Assembly: GCF_003001905.1 (NCBI RefSeq)
Contig: NZ_PVNE01000013.1
Span: 1 to 64,000, forward strand
Length of the DNA: 64,000 nt
Reading direction: 5' to 3'
Source: Planifilum fimeticola
GTDB lineage: Bacteria; Bacillota; Bacilli; Thermoactinomycetales; DSM-44946
Made by a program: the position numbers and the translations under genes. This document shows, in pieces, positions 26,371 through 34,649 of this stretch (within the stretch, counting starts at the first letter, position 1; each line of letters begins with the position of its first letter). The notes under the pieces are model-generated. The model was not told the DNA's origin. It ran no database searches and saw only the letters and a program-made list of their open reading frames with translations.

Positions 26371-28173
26371 TCATTCCGCCACCGGCACCCGGAACTGGGC
26401 CCGGACCAGGTTGAAATACTCTCCGCGCCGCGCCATCAGTTCCTCGTGGGTCCCCTGTTCGATCACCTTCCCCCGCTCCAGGACGACGATCTTGTCGGCA
26501 TCCCGGATCGTGGACAGCCGGTGGGCGATCACGATGGCGGTCCGGCCGGAAAGCAGCGTTTTCATCGCCCGTTGGATCCTCTGTTCCGTCTCCGTGTCGA
26601 TGCCGGCGGTGGCCTCGTCCAGGATCAGGATCCGGGGGTTCGCCAACAGGGTGCGGGCAAAGGAGAGCAGCTGCCGCTGGCCGACGGACAGCACGCTGCC
26701 CCGCTCTTCCACCTCCGTCTCATATCCCTTGGGCAGATCCCGGATGAAGGCGTCGGCTCCCACCGCCTCCGCCGCCGCCCGCACTTCCTCGTCGGTGGCC
26801 TCCGGCCGCCCGAAGCGGATATTCTCCATGATGGTTCCCGAGAAGATGAAGGTATCCTGCAGGACGATGCTGACCCGGCGGCGGAGGCTGTCCAGGCGGA
26901 GATCCCGCAGATCGCGGCCGTCGAGGGTGACGCATCCACCGGTGGGATCGTAAAAGCGGCAGATCAGGTTGACGATCGACGTTTTCCCCGACCCCGTGTG
27001 TCCCACCAGGGCGACGGTCTGCCCGGGCATGATCTCCAGATCGATCCCGTCCAGCGCTTTCCTCTTGCCGTCGTAGGAAAAGACCACCTTCTCCAGTCGG
27101 ATATGCCCTCGGACCTCCTCCAGGTCGGCGGCATCTTTTTTCTCCGGGACGGAAGGCTCTTGATCCAGGAATTCAAAGATCCGCTCCGTGGAGGCCATCG
27201 CCATCAGGAGCTGGTTGTACACCTGTCCCAGCCGGGAGATGGGTTCCCAAAAGTTTCCGAGGTAATAGGCGAAGGCGACAAACACGCCGATGGTGATCGC
27301 CTCCTGTTGGATGAGATAGGCTCCGTAACCGATCAGGATGGCGGTGCCCGCCGCCCCGGTCATCTCCACGAAGGGACGAAAGGTGGCGCTCTTGCGGGTT
27401 GCGTCCCTCCAGGCTTCGTAGTTGTCCCGGTTCAGCCGGCGGAAATACTCCATGTTTTCCTTTTCCTGGGTGAAGGACTGGGTGACCCGCATCCCCTGAA
27501 TGCTTTCGTTCAGATGAGAATTGAGCACCGACTGCCGGATGCGCACCCGCTGCCAGGAACGGCGAATCAAGCGACGCAGTTTGATCGATATCAGGAACAT
27601 CAGGGGAAGAACCACCAGGACCGCCGCCGTCAGACTGGGGCTGAGCACCGTCATCACGATCACGATCCCGCACAGCAGGGCGATGTCCATGATGACGTTG
27701 ACGATCCCGTTGGTGAGCAACTCCTGCAGGGAATTGATGTCATTGGTGATGCGCACCAGGATCGACCCCGCCGATCGCTCGTCGAAAAACCGGAGGGAAA
27801 GGCGCTGGATGTGGTTGAAAAGATCTTTTCGCAGGTCAAAAATGACCGATTGCCCCAGCCGGTTCATCCAGCGGATCCGCAGGGAGTTGGCAATCCAGTT
27901 GAGCAGGTACATCCCGGAGATGATTCCCACGAAGACGGCCAGGAGCTGTCCGTCCTTTTTCATCAGAGCCTGGTCGATGGCCAAACTGATGGTGTAGGGG
28001 GCGAAGAGCCGGACCGCCGTCGACAGGGCCATCACCAGGAGCGACAGGAGCAGCAGCGTCCCGGCGTAAGGCTTCACATACGACAGCAGCCGGGCCATCA
28101 GTGCCCAGTTGAAGGGTTTCTCGATCACCGTTTCCGGAGCGTACCGAAAGCGCTCCCGCGCAGGCGTTTCCAT
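26371..28173 (-). CDS. bmrD: Heterodimeric ABC multidrug exporter, catalytic half (BmrD/YheH-like)
   Basis: 600-aa half transporter: six-helix exporter domain (about 25-320) then an ABC domain with Walker A (GHTGSGKT) and Walker B (RILILDEATAG) carrying the catalytic Glu. The signature is degenerate (LSVGQRQ). It pairs with the next gene upstream, whose Walker B ends in Asp. Together they form one active and one degenerate ATP site, as in Bacillus BmrCD. The likely role is drug or lipid efflux. Confidence 0.88.
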   Translation of the reverse strand: METPARERFRYAPETVIEKPFNWALMARLLSYVKPYAGTLLLLSLLVMALSTAVRLFAPYTISLAIDQALMKKDGQLLAVFVGIISGMYLLNWIANSLRIRWMNRLGQSVIFDLRKDLFNHIQRLSLRFFDERSAGSILVRITNDINSLQELLTNGIVNVIMDIALLCGIVIVMTVLSPSLTAAVLVVLPLMFLISIKLRRLIRRSWQRVRIRQSVLNSHLNESIQGMRVTQSFTQEKENMEYFRRLNRDNYEAWRDATRKSATFRPFVEMTGAAGTAILIGYGAYLIQQEAITIGVFVAFAYYLGNFWEPISRLGQVYNQLLMAMASTERIFEFLDQEPSVPEKKDAADLEEVRGHIRLEKVVFSYDGKRKALDGIDLEIMPGQTVALVGHTGSGKTSIVNLICRFYDPTGGCVTLDGRDLRDLRLDSLRRRVSIVLQDTFIFSGTIMENIRFGRPEATDEEVRAAAEAVGADAFIRDLPKGYETEVEERGSVLSVGQRQLLSFARTLLANPRILILDEATAGIDTETEQRIQRAMKTLLSGRTAIVIAHRLSTIRDADKIVVLERGKVIEQGTHEELMARRGEYFNLVRAQFRVPVAE

Positions 28174-28188
28174 GGCGACTCCCCCTCC

Positions 28189-29937
28189 TCACAGCGGCAC
28201 GGCGTGCCGGTCCCGGAATTGGATGTCGTAGATACGGCGGTAGATGCCCCCGTGCTCCAACAGCTCCCGGTGGGTGCCCCGCTCCACCACCCGCCCCCGG
28301 TCCAGCACCAGAATCTCGTCGGCGTGCTGGACGGAGGAGATGCGATGGGCGATGATGAAAGTCGTCTTTCCCCGCATGGCCTCCCTCAGGGCTTCCTGGA
28401 GGCGGGACTCCGTCACCATGTCCACGGCGCTGGTGGCGTCATCCAGAATCAGGATCGAAGGCTCCGTCACCAGCGCCCGGGCGATGGCAATCCGCTGTTT
28501 CTGTCCGCCGGACAGGCCGAGTCCCCTCTCTCCCAGCACCGTGTCATAACCGTCCGGAAAACCGGAGATAAAGTCGTGGGCCTGGGCCCGTTTCGCCGCC
28601 CGGATCACCTGCTCCATGGAGACGTCGGGACGCCCGTAGGCGATGTTGTCGCGGATGGTGGAAGAAAACAGGAAGGTTTCCTGAAACACCACGCCGATGT
28701 GGCGCCTCAGAAATTGAAGATCGTATTCCCCGACCGGCCGGCCGTCCACGAGGACCTCTCCCTCCGTGGGGTCGTAAAAGCGGGAAATCAGCCGGGTGAG
28801 CGTCGTCTTTCCCGCTCCCGTCGCCCCGATGAGCCCGATCACCTTCCCCGGCGGCGCGTCGAAGGAGACCTCCCGGAGGGCCCACTCCCCGTCCGGAGAA
28901 TACCGGTGGGAAACCTTCACAAACCGGACATGGCCCCGGATTCGCTCCGCGACCAACGCCTGCGGAGGACTTTGGATCTCCTCGGGCTCATCCAGGATCT
29001 CCAGGAGCCTCTTCCCCGCCGCTTTGGACTGGGAATACGTGTTGATGATGAATCCCAAATACATCAGCGGGCCGATGATGTACCAGACCAGGCTGAAAAA
29101 GGCGACCAGCTCCCCCAACAGCAGCTCCCCCCGAATCACCAGCCACCCCCCGTAGGCGAGCAGCACCACCACGCTGATGTTACCGATCAACTCCATCAGG
29201 GGAAAATAGGCGCTCCAGATGTGGGCCGCCTCCAGGTTGGCCTCCATGTAGTGGCGGTTTCGGTCCCCGAACCTGGAGATCTCCAGGTCTTCCCGGGCCA
29301 GGGCCTTCACCGTGTGCATGCCGCTGATGTTTTCCTGCACCTTGGTGGTGAGATGTGCAAAGGATCTGCGAACCCCCAGAAAGGCGGGATGCACTTTCCG
29401 GTCGAACCTGTAGACGGTGACGGAAAGAAAGGGCATCGCCAGAAGGGTGACCACCGCGAGCAGCGGATGGAGGTACACCATCACTCCCAGCCCGAATCCC
29501 AGCAGGAGAAGAAAGTTGATGAACTGGGCGCATCCGAAGGAAAGGAAGAAGCGGAACACCTCCACATCGGCCGTCAAGCGGGACATGAGATCGCCGGTCT
29601 TGGCGTTGTCGTAAAACCGGAAGGGAAGGGACTCCAGCTTCCGATAGAGGGCGTTCCTGAGCTCGTAGACCGTCCGGATGCCGAACAGGTCCCCGGCATA
29701 TTGCTGCACAAAGGCGGCGAGGGACTTGACCAACATCAACAACACAAAGCCCAGGGCGATCCAGGGCACCCACTCGTAACGCCCCGCGCCGATCACCTCG
29801 TCGATGGTGACCTTCAGGGCAAAGGGATAGAGCATCGTCAGCCCGGTCACCAGAAAGAGCGCCGCAAGGGAAACGAAAAAATACCCTTTGAAGGGCCAGT
29901 AAAAACGTTTCAACCGCTTAAAGGTTTCCAAGGACAA
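28189..29937 (-). CDS. bmrC: Heterodimeric ABC multidrug exporter, partner half (BmrC/YheI-like)
   Basis: 582-aa half transporter with six N-terminal helices and an ABC domain. Walker A is GATGAGKT, the signature LSGGQKQRIAIARAL is canonical, and Walker B is ILILDDATSAVD, with Asp in place of the catalytic Glu. This degenerate site identifies the BmrC-type subunit. It is followed after 15 bp by bmrD. The 505-bp leader carries a hairpin and a candidate leader ORF. Confidence 0.88.
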   Translation of the reverse strand: MSLETFKRLKRFYWPFKGYFFVSLAALFLVTGLTMLYPFALKVTIDEVIGAGRYEWVPWIALGFVLLMLVKSLAAFVQQYAGDLFGIRTVYELRNALYRKLESLPFRFYDNAKTGDLMSRLTADVEVFRFFLSFGCAQFINFLLLLGFGLGVMVYLHPLLAVVTLLAMPFLSVTVYRFDRKVHPAFLGVRRSFAHLTTKVQENISGMHTVKALAREDLEISRFGDRNRHYMEANLEAAHIWSAYFPLMELIGNISVVVLLAYGGWLVIRGELLLGELVAFFSLVWYIIGPLMYLGFIINTYSQSKAAGKRLLEILDEPEEIQSPPQALVAERIRGHVRFVKVSHRYSPDGEWALREVSFDAPPGKVIGLIGATGAGKTTLTRLISRFYDPTEGEVLVDGRPVGEYDLQFLRRHIGVVFQETFLFSSTIRDNIAYGRPDVSMEQVIRAAKRAQAHDFISGFPDGYDTVLGERGLGLSGGQKQRIAIARALVTEPSILILDDATSAVDMVTESRLQEALREAMRGKTTFIIAHRISSVQHADEILVLDRGRVVERGTHRELLEHGGIYRRIYDIQFRDRHAVPL

Positions 29938-30050
29938 ACATCTCCTTTGGCTCGCGGATCGTTTGGCCTGATCTCTCTCCCTCTCCGGTTGACATCCATC
30001 CGATCACATGAATTCCGACACCCCTTTAATACCGCCATGTGCCAATGTTT

Positions 30051-30218
30051 TCAGGTCCAGAAATATTCGGCAGCCGAAGGAAAAAGACCTTCCGGAGATT
30101 CCATTTTTCTCGAAAAACCGTCAGGGTTCGTAAAGGGCCAGATCCCCTGGCCTGCCCAAAATAAAAAAGCGGTGACGACCGCCGCCCGCCCCCGAACCGG
30201 ACGGCGGGCCTTCGCCAC
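30051..30218 (-). CDS. Candidate attenuator leader ORF upstream of bmrCD
   Basis: GTG at 30218 is preceded by GGAGGAG and opens a 55-codon frame (starting MAKARRPVRG, with hydrophobic VVTAFLFWAG). Its first codons form the 5' arm of a strong terminator hairpin. In Bacillus subtilis a short leader ORF (bmrB) controls bmrCD by ribosome-mediated attenuation. The size and position here are similar, but I cannot show sequence homology. It may be noncoding. Confidence 0.4.
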   Translation of the reverse strand: MAKARRPVRGRAAVVTAFLFWAGQGIWPFTNPDGFSRKMESPEGLFPSAAEYFWT

Positions 30219-30222
30219 CGCT
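30163..30222 (-). terminator. Terminator/attenuator in the bmrCD leader
   Basis: AGCGGTG and CACCGCT arms, with further GC-rich pairing inside, are followed by TTTTTTA on the minus strand. No minus-strand gene lies directly upstream that needs terminating (30443-30814 is on the plus strand). An attenuator role for bmrCD is therefore plausible. The rest of 29938-30442 shows no gene. Confidence 0.65.
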
Positions 30223-30442
30223 CCTCCTGCAAGACGTCATCGGAGCTGCGGACAGAAGATCCCGACCCGGTTTTACATGGCGGAAAGATGGATACGATAT
30301 GCTTGGTCCACCCTTTTGGAATAAAGGAGAAGCCGACGTCCGGGAAGAATGGGTCAAGGGATCACCGGTATCGGTATCCAAAAAAGCGGCACCTGCCGGC
30401 TCCGTAAAGAAGCCGGGGAGCGCCGGATGAGGAGGCGAAGTC

Positions 30443-30814
30443 ATGGAAACCCTTGACGAGTATTTGGCGCGGATTGAGAATCCGTCACACCGGGAGAGGA
30501 TGAGGGAGATTTTCAACTGGATAAAGGACAAATATCCGAATCTCAAACCGGTAATCAAATGGAATCAACCGATGTTTACGGATCACGGAACCTTTATCAT
30601 CGGATTCAGCACATCAAAAAAACATGCGGCGGTCGCCCCTGAACAGGTGGCCATCGCCCATGCGAAGGACGATATCGAGAAGGCCGGCTATGACTATACC
30701 GAAAATATCATCCGCATCCCCTGGGAACGGCCCGTCCCCTATGCCCTGCTGGAAAAACTGATTGAGTTTAACATTCGGGACAAGGCGGATTGCAAAACCT
30801 TTTGGCGAAAATAG
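30443..30814 (+). CDS. fra: Frataxin-like iron chaperone (DUF1801)
   Basis: 123-aa cytoplasmic protein of the YdhG/Fra family: FNWIKDKYPNLKPVIKWNQPMF is the family core, with HAAVAPEQ and IIRIPWERPVP following. Bacillus Fra delivers iron for Fe-S cluster and heme assembly. The start follows GAGGAGGC. It stands alone between a divergent leader and a convergent operon. Confidence 0.82.
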   Translation: METLDEYLARIENPSHRERMREIFNWIKDKYPNLKPVIKWNQPMFTDHGTFIIGFSTSKKHAAVAPEQVAIAHAKDDIEKAGYDYTENIIRIPWERPVPYALLEKLIEFNIRDKADCKTFWRK

Positions 30815-30882
30815 GAGCCGCACCGAACGGATGAAACCGTTCGCCGTCGGCCCCCTTTTCCGGATGCACCTCCATTCGGGAT

Positions 30883-31962
30883 CTAAGGCAAAGGATCATC
30901 CTCCCCTTCCCAGGCGAAAACGGAACCGGAGCCGATCTCCCGGTGCGTCCCGCTCCGGGAGGATTGATGCAATTCGTGCATGATGTCGAGCACATGGAGC
31001 GCGAGCTCCCCGCTGGCTCGATGGGGACGGTTCTCCCGGATCGCCCGGACCATGTCGGCCAGACCGACCCCCCGGCTGTTCTCCCGGTACGGCCCCTCCG
31101 CCGGTATCTCCCGCCAATTCCGGTCGTCTTTCCCCCGAAGGCGGATCACGCCGTCGAACCGATTGGGATCGGGCACCACCAGTGTTCCCTTCTCCCCGTA
31201 AATCTCGATATGGGGCAGGGTGGAGCTCCACACGTCGAAGCTGGTGATGATCGTTCCCACCGCCCCGCTGGCAAAATCGAGCACTCCCGCCACGTGGGTG
31301 GGAACGTGGACGGAAAATCTACGCGGCCTGTCTCCCGGGCCGATCGCCTCCCGTTCGGGAAAGGAGATGGAAGCGGAACCCGTGACCCGGCGGACGGGAC
31401 CCAGGAGAATCGCCAGGGCGGTCAGATAGTACGGCCCCATGTCGAACATCGGCCCTCCCCCCTTCTCATAGAAGAAATCGGGGTTGGGATGCCAGCGCTC
31501 CGGGCCGCGGCTCATCATGAAGGCAGCGGCGCCCACCGGCCGGCCGATCGCTCCCTCCCGAAGCAGCCTCCGACACGTCGAAAGTCCCGCCCCGAAAAAG
31601 GTGTCCGGCGCACATCCGACGCGCAGGTTTTTCTGTTTCGCCAGGGAAAGGATGCGGCGCCCGTCCGCCGGATCCACCGCCAGGGGTTTTTCCGAATAGA
31701 CGTGTTTCCCCGCCTCCAGCGCCGCCAGACTGATGGCGGCGTGGGCCCGGGGAGGCGTCAGATTCAAAACCAGATCCACCTCCGGGTTGTCGAGCAATTC
31801 CTCCACGCCACAGGCGACGGGAATCCCGTAACGGGCGGCCTTTTCCCGGGCCCGCTCCGCGTCCAGATCCGCACAGGCCACCACCTCCACACCGTCGAAC
31901 CGGAGGAGGTTTTCCAGATAAACCCCGCTGATGTTGCCGCACCCCACGATGCCGATGTTCAT
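30883..31962 (-). CDS. Gfo/Idh/MocA-family oxidoreductase
   Basis: About 359-aa NAD(P)-dependent dehydrogenase of sugars or cyclitols. The N-terminal Rossmann fold begins GIVGCGNISGVYL and the family Lys is in YSEKPLAVD. The C-terminal alpha/beta domain includes FDMGPYYLTAL. The start at 31962 overlaps the ThuA gene stop (ATGA), so it is translationally coupled to it. The pairing of a ThuA protein with a Gfo/Idh/MocA enzyme is common in carbohydrate loci. Substrate unknown. Confidence 0.9.
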   Translation of the reverse strand: MNIGIVGCGNISGVYLENLLRFDGVEVVACADLDAERAREKAARYGIPVACGVEELLDNPEVDLVLNLTPPRAHAAISLAALEAGKHVYSEKPLAVDPADGRRILSLAKQKNLRVGCAPDTFFGAGLSTCRRLLREGAIGRPVGAAAFMMSRGPERWHPNPDFFYEKGGGPMFDMGPYYLTALAILLGPVRRVTGSASISFPEREAIGPGDRPRRFSVHVPTHVAGVLDFASGAVGTIITSFDVWSSTLPHIEIYGEKGTLVVPDPNRFDGVIRLRGKDDRNWREIPAEGPYRENSRGVGLADMVRAIRENRPHRASGELALHVLDIMHELHQSSRSGTHREIGSGSVFAWEGEDDPLP

Positions 31963-32612
31963 CCGCTCCGCTCCTTTCCCTTCCGGGAAGCCCACTTCAT
32001 TCCCCGGACCACCATGGTTTTCACTTCCTCGATGCGCAGAACGTCCGGGGCGTGACCGAGGGAGCAATAAAAAACCCGGCCCTCCCCGTGGGATTTGACC
32101 CAGGCCACCGGCATCGCGACTCCGTTGTGGGCCGTCGTTTCCGCCAGCACCCGGATGGCCGGATCGACATGCATGTAATACAGTTCGGAAACCACGTCAA
32201 AATCGGAAATCCCTTCAGTGATCGGGTGGTGGCGTTCCGCGATGCGCACCCGATAGGCGACGGAATCCCCTCCCGGATGAGCGACAAACTGCCCCCCCAC
32301 CATGTACTGAAATTCAGTCGCTTCCCGGAAGGCATCCCCCATGCCCCCGTGGAGGCCGGCCAGACCGGTCCCCCGCTCCACGGCCTCCGTCAGATTTCGC
32401 AGCGCTTCACCCCCGATGCGGCCCATGGTCCAGTTGGGAACGACGAGATCCGTTTCCAGAAGCTTTTCTCCATCCAGCAGGCAGTCCAGGGTGTCCGCCA
32501 CTTCCACATCCATCCCCTCGTCGGTCAGCCATTCCTTCAGCATACGGGCCACTTCCTCCGGACGGTGCCCCGGCCAGCCTCCCTGAAAGATCAGAACCTT
32601 TTCCTTCTCCAT
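31959..32612 (-). CDS. ThuA-domain protein
   Basis: 217-aa glutamine-amidotransferase-like fold protein of the ThuA (trehalose utilisation) family. It shows VLIFQGGWPGHRPEEVARML, GLAGLHGGMGD, ISDFDVVSELYYMHVD and GEGRVFYCSLGHAPDV. In Sinorhizobium, ThuA acts with ThuB (a Gfo/Idh/MocA oxidoreductase) on trehalose-derived keto sugars. The coupled oxidoreductase downstream fits that model, though the sugar here is not known. Confidence 0.88.
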   Translation of the reverse strand: MEKEKVLIFQGGWPGHRPEEVARMLKEWLTDEGMDVEVADTLDCLLDGEKLLETDLVVPNWTMGRIGGEALRNLTEAVERGTGLAGLHGGMGDAFREATEFQYMVGGQFVAHPGGDSVAYRVRIAERHHPITEGISDFDVVSELYYMHVDPAIRVLAETTAHNGVAMPVAWVKSHGEGRVFYCSLGHAPDVLRIEEVKTMVVRGMKWASRKGKERSG

Positions 32613-32811
32613 CCTTCGTTCCCCCTTTCATGATCGCTGCCGCCGGAAGAGAAGCGGGGCGATTCGCAATCCGCACAAGATTGAGGGCGGTGACAACTTG
32701 CATATTCGCCGGTTTTGCGGCTCTTGCTCCGGCTCCCGCACTGGACGTTTTCCTCCAGCCTCTCCCGGTACGAAGGCGAAGGGTGATATATCGAAAATTT
32801 TAAATAATTTT

Positions 32812-32847
32812 ATACAAATTGTATCATCTTTTTCGACATCCCGTCAA
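32812..32847 (-). promoter_or_regulatory. Promoter with overlapping palindrome, ThuA operon
   Basis: TTGACG (32847-32842) and TACAAT (32823-32818) are separated by 18 bp. A perfect palindrome ATACAA-A-TTGTAT at 32812-32824 covers the -10 box and is a candidate operator. The predicted leader of about 200 nt (32613-32810) holds no gene. Confidence 0.5.
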
Positions 32848-32884
32848 CACAAAACCTCGGGGCTACCGCATCCCGAAATCCAAC

Positions 32885-32907
32885 GAAAAAACCCCCGCAA
32901 CCGGGGA
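32885..32907 (-). terminator. Terminator of the DUF2512 gene
   Basis: Minus-strand CCCCG-GTTG-CGGGG with the following GTTTTTT lies about 120 bp beyond the stop at 33022 and just upstream of the ThuA promoter. Confidence 0.65.
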
Positions 32908-33021
32908 TTTTGAAAAACAGCTCCAGCGCAAAACGGTTCCGCGCTGACCTCCTCATCGGGCGCAGAGAGCGCAGTTTCTTCCGATCCGGGAGCCTGCGGT
33001 CCGCAGCCGGCGGGTCCGAAT

Positions 33022-33357
33022 TCATTTGGATGTCGACACAAGCAGCCGGTGCATCCCGTACTCCGCGATGCCCAACAAAACGCCGGCCAGCAACGCTCCG
33101 TCCGGGGTCACCTCGGAATCCGGAAACAGATAGGCTGCCGCCCAAAGGGTGAATACCATGAATCCTCCCCCCAACAGAACGGCCAGGGGATCCCCTGTCC
33201 AGGGCAACACCCAGCGATCGGCAAAGTGGCCCACAACGGCCAGAAACAGGGCCACCAGCGCAGGGAGCCACCGGGGCTCGTAGTGGACTTCGGCGGAGAG
33301 GAAGTCCACGGTGTACAAGATGGCGCTGTAGAGAATAAATTTCAGCAACCCGTTCAC
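33022..33357 (-). CDS. DUF2512-like small membrane protein
   Basis: 111 aa with four hydrophobic segments (about 5-20, 28-45, 58-75, 88-102). It resembles the YndM/DUF2512 family of Bacillus membrane proteins of unknown function. Predicted in the cytoplasmic membrane. Monocistronic. The assignment rests on overall pattern only. Confidence 0.65.
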   Translation of the reverse strand: MNGLLKFILYSAILYTVDFLSAEVHYEPRWLPALVALFLAVVGHFADRWVLPWTGDPLAVLLGGGFMVFTLWAAAYLFPDSEVTPDGALLAGVLLGIAEYGMHRLLVSTSK

Positions 33358-33482
33358 AAATTTCCCTCTTTCCCCGCATGATATTATTTGAAAGTATTCC
33401 CAAATATGGATTCATCCAGTATTCTCCGCCTCCCAATCGGGGAAGACTAGAAAAAAACCCGGCCGCCGAGGAGGGGACATCC

Positions 33483-33656
33483 TTGTTCCTCAACCCTGAA
33501 GAGCGTCTGTTGGTGATTCGGGCACTGCAAAAGGTGATTGAAACCCAGCCACCGTATGCCCGATTTGACGAATACAAACAGCTTTTGGATCGGTTGAAGG
33601 GCGAGGAGCCCGAACAGACCATCGAAGAATCCCCCATCGATATCGACGAAGTGTAG
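33483..33656 (+). CDS. Small hypothetical protein (57 aa)
   Basis: A TTG start at 33483 behind GAGGAGGGG gives FLNPEERLLVIRALQKVIE then an acidic tail (EEPEQTIEESPIDIDEV). The frame opens earlier (33378), but the ribosome binding site favours this start. Soluble, helical and acidic; no family recognised. It precedes the L,D-transpeptidase by 61 bp on the same strand. Confidence 0.6.
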   Translation: MFLNPEERLLVIRALQKVIETQPPYARFDEYKQLLDRLKGEEPEQTIEESPIDIDEV

Positions 33657-33717
33657 GGGATGGAGCCACCAAGCGCTCCTGTTCTCCATAGAATGGGGAA
33701 AAAAGGAGTGTGGTTCC

Positions 33718-34122
33718 ATGCCCCGCATCGTCGTTTCTCTTTCCCAACGACGCCTTTATCTGTTTGAGGGAAACCGCCTGATCCGCTCCTACCCCGTCGG
33801 CATCGGCCGGATCACCTCCCAAACCCCTACGGGCAGGTACACCATCATCAACAAGGTGCCCTACCCCTACTCCTGGCCCGGTGGCCCCTTGAGCGCCTAC
33901 GGAACCCTGTGGATGGGGCTGAGCCGCCCCGGATACGGAATCCACGGGACCGATCGGCCGGACTCCATCGGACAGATGGTCTCCAGGGGATGCATCCGCA
34001 TGCACAACCAAGATGTGGAGGATTTGGGAAGACGGGTGGGCATCGGCACGGAAGTGATCATCCAGGAAGGGCCCGTAACCGTTTCCGGCGGGAGAGACTA
34101 CTCCTTTGCAGGCACCGTCTGA
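33718..34122 (+). CDS. L,D-transpeptidase (YkuD family)
   Basis: 134-aa single YkuD catalytic domain. The catalytic motif is complete: His76 in GIHGTDRP and Cys92 in VSRGCIRMHN. It would make 3-3 peptidoglycan cross-links or act on cell-wall peptides. No signal peptide or LysM domain is visible, so export is unclear. The Bacillus spore protein YkuD has an N-terminal LysM that is missing here. Confidence 0.9.
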   Translation: MPRIVVSLSQRRLYLFEGNRLIRSYPVGIGRITSQTPTGRYTIINKVPYPYSWPGGPLSAYGTLWMGLSRPGYGIHGTDRPDSIGQMVSRGCIRMHNQDVEDLGRRVGIGTEVIIQEGPVTVSGGRDYSFAGTV

Positions 34123-34143
34123 GCAGACGGGATCCGACATGCC

Positions 34144-34186
34144 AAAAAAGACCCCGGGGTGATCCGGAAACGGATCTCCCGGGGTC
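34144..34186 (-). terminator. Terminator of the metalloenzyme/hypothetical gene pair
   Basis: GACCCCGGG(G)...CCCGGGGTC arms with an inner GATCCG/CGGATC stem are followed by TTTTTT on the minus strand. It lies between two convergent genes and may act in both directions. Confidence 0.85.
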
Positions 34187-34262
34187 CTTCGAAGGGGGCG
34201 GTTCACCCCCGATCCGGATGTTGCCATCGCTCGTTACGGGCGCTTCCCGCCCGTTCCAATCC

Positions 34263-34649
34263 TTACCACCCCGCCTCCGGGTGGCGTTTCAGCACCACTT
34301 TCCGAAGGAGGAGCGACGGGCTGTCTTCGTCCGCATCGGCCAGGGACCGGGACGTGATCAGGATGGAAAAGGGTTCGTAGGCCCGGCCGTCCTGCAGGAG
34401 CAATCCGGCATGATCCTTCGGAAAGGCAACGGCCTGCTCCGTCCCGTCCTCCAGGCGAAAGCAGAAAATGTATGTCTTCTTCTCCCGGTCATACAGCCAA
34501 ACGTAGCGGTATCCCCTGCAGGAGCGCTCCACCACCTCTGTCCATTCGGGAATCGACAGGACGAGCACGTTCTCATTTTCCAACTCCGCCCACGCCCCGT
34601 CTTCGGGAATGGCCGCCTCCTGCACCCGGGGGATGTAGCGCTTTGTCAT
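34263..34649 (-). CDS. Hypothetical protein (128 aa)
   Basis: Start at 34649 (MTKRYIPRV), overlapping the stop of the metalloenzyme gene (ATGA), so the two are coupled. Contains WTEVVERSCRGYRYVWLYDR and a Tyr/Phe-rich strand segment. Soluble, with mixed charge. I do not recognise the family. The coupling suggests a shared process with the metalloenzyme. Confidence 0.65.
   Translation of the reverse strand: MTKRYIPRVQEAAIPEDGAWAELENENVLVLSIPEWTEVVERSCRGYRYVWLYDREKKTYIFCFRLEDGTEQAVAFPKDHAGLLLQDGRAYEPFSILITSRSLADADEDSPSLLLRKVVLKRHPEAGW

Noticed and set aside
33378-33482. N-terminal extension of the 57-aa protein
   Set aside because: The extension lacks a ribosome binding site and overlaps the promoter region of the divergent DUF2512 gene; TTG at 33483 has a strong one.
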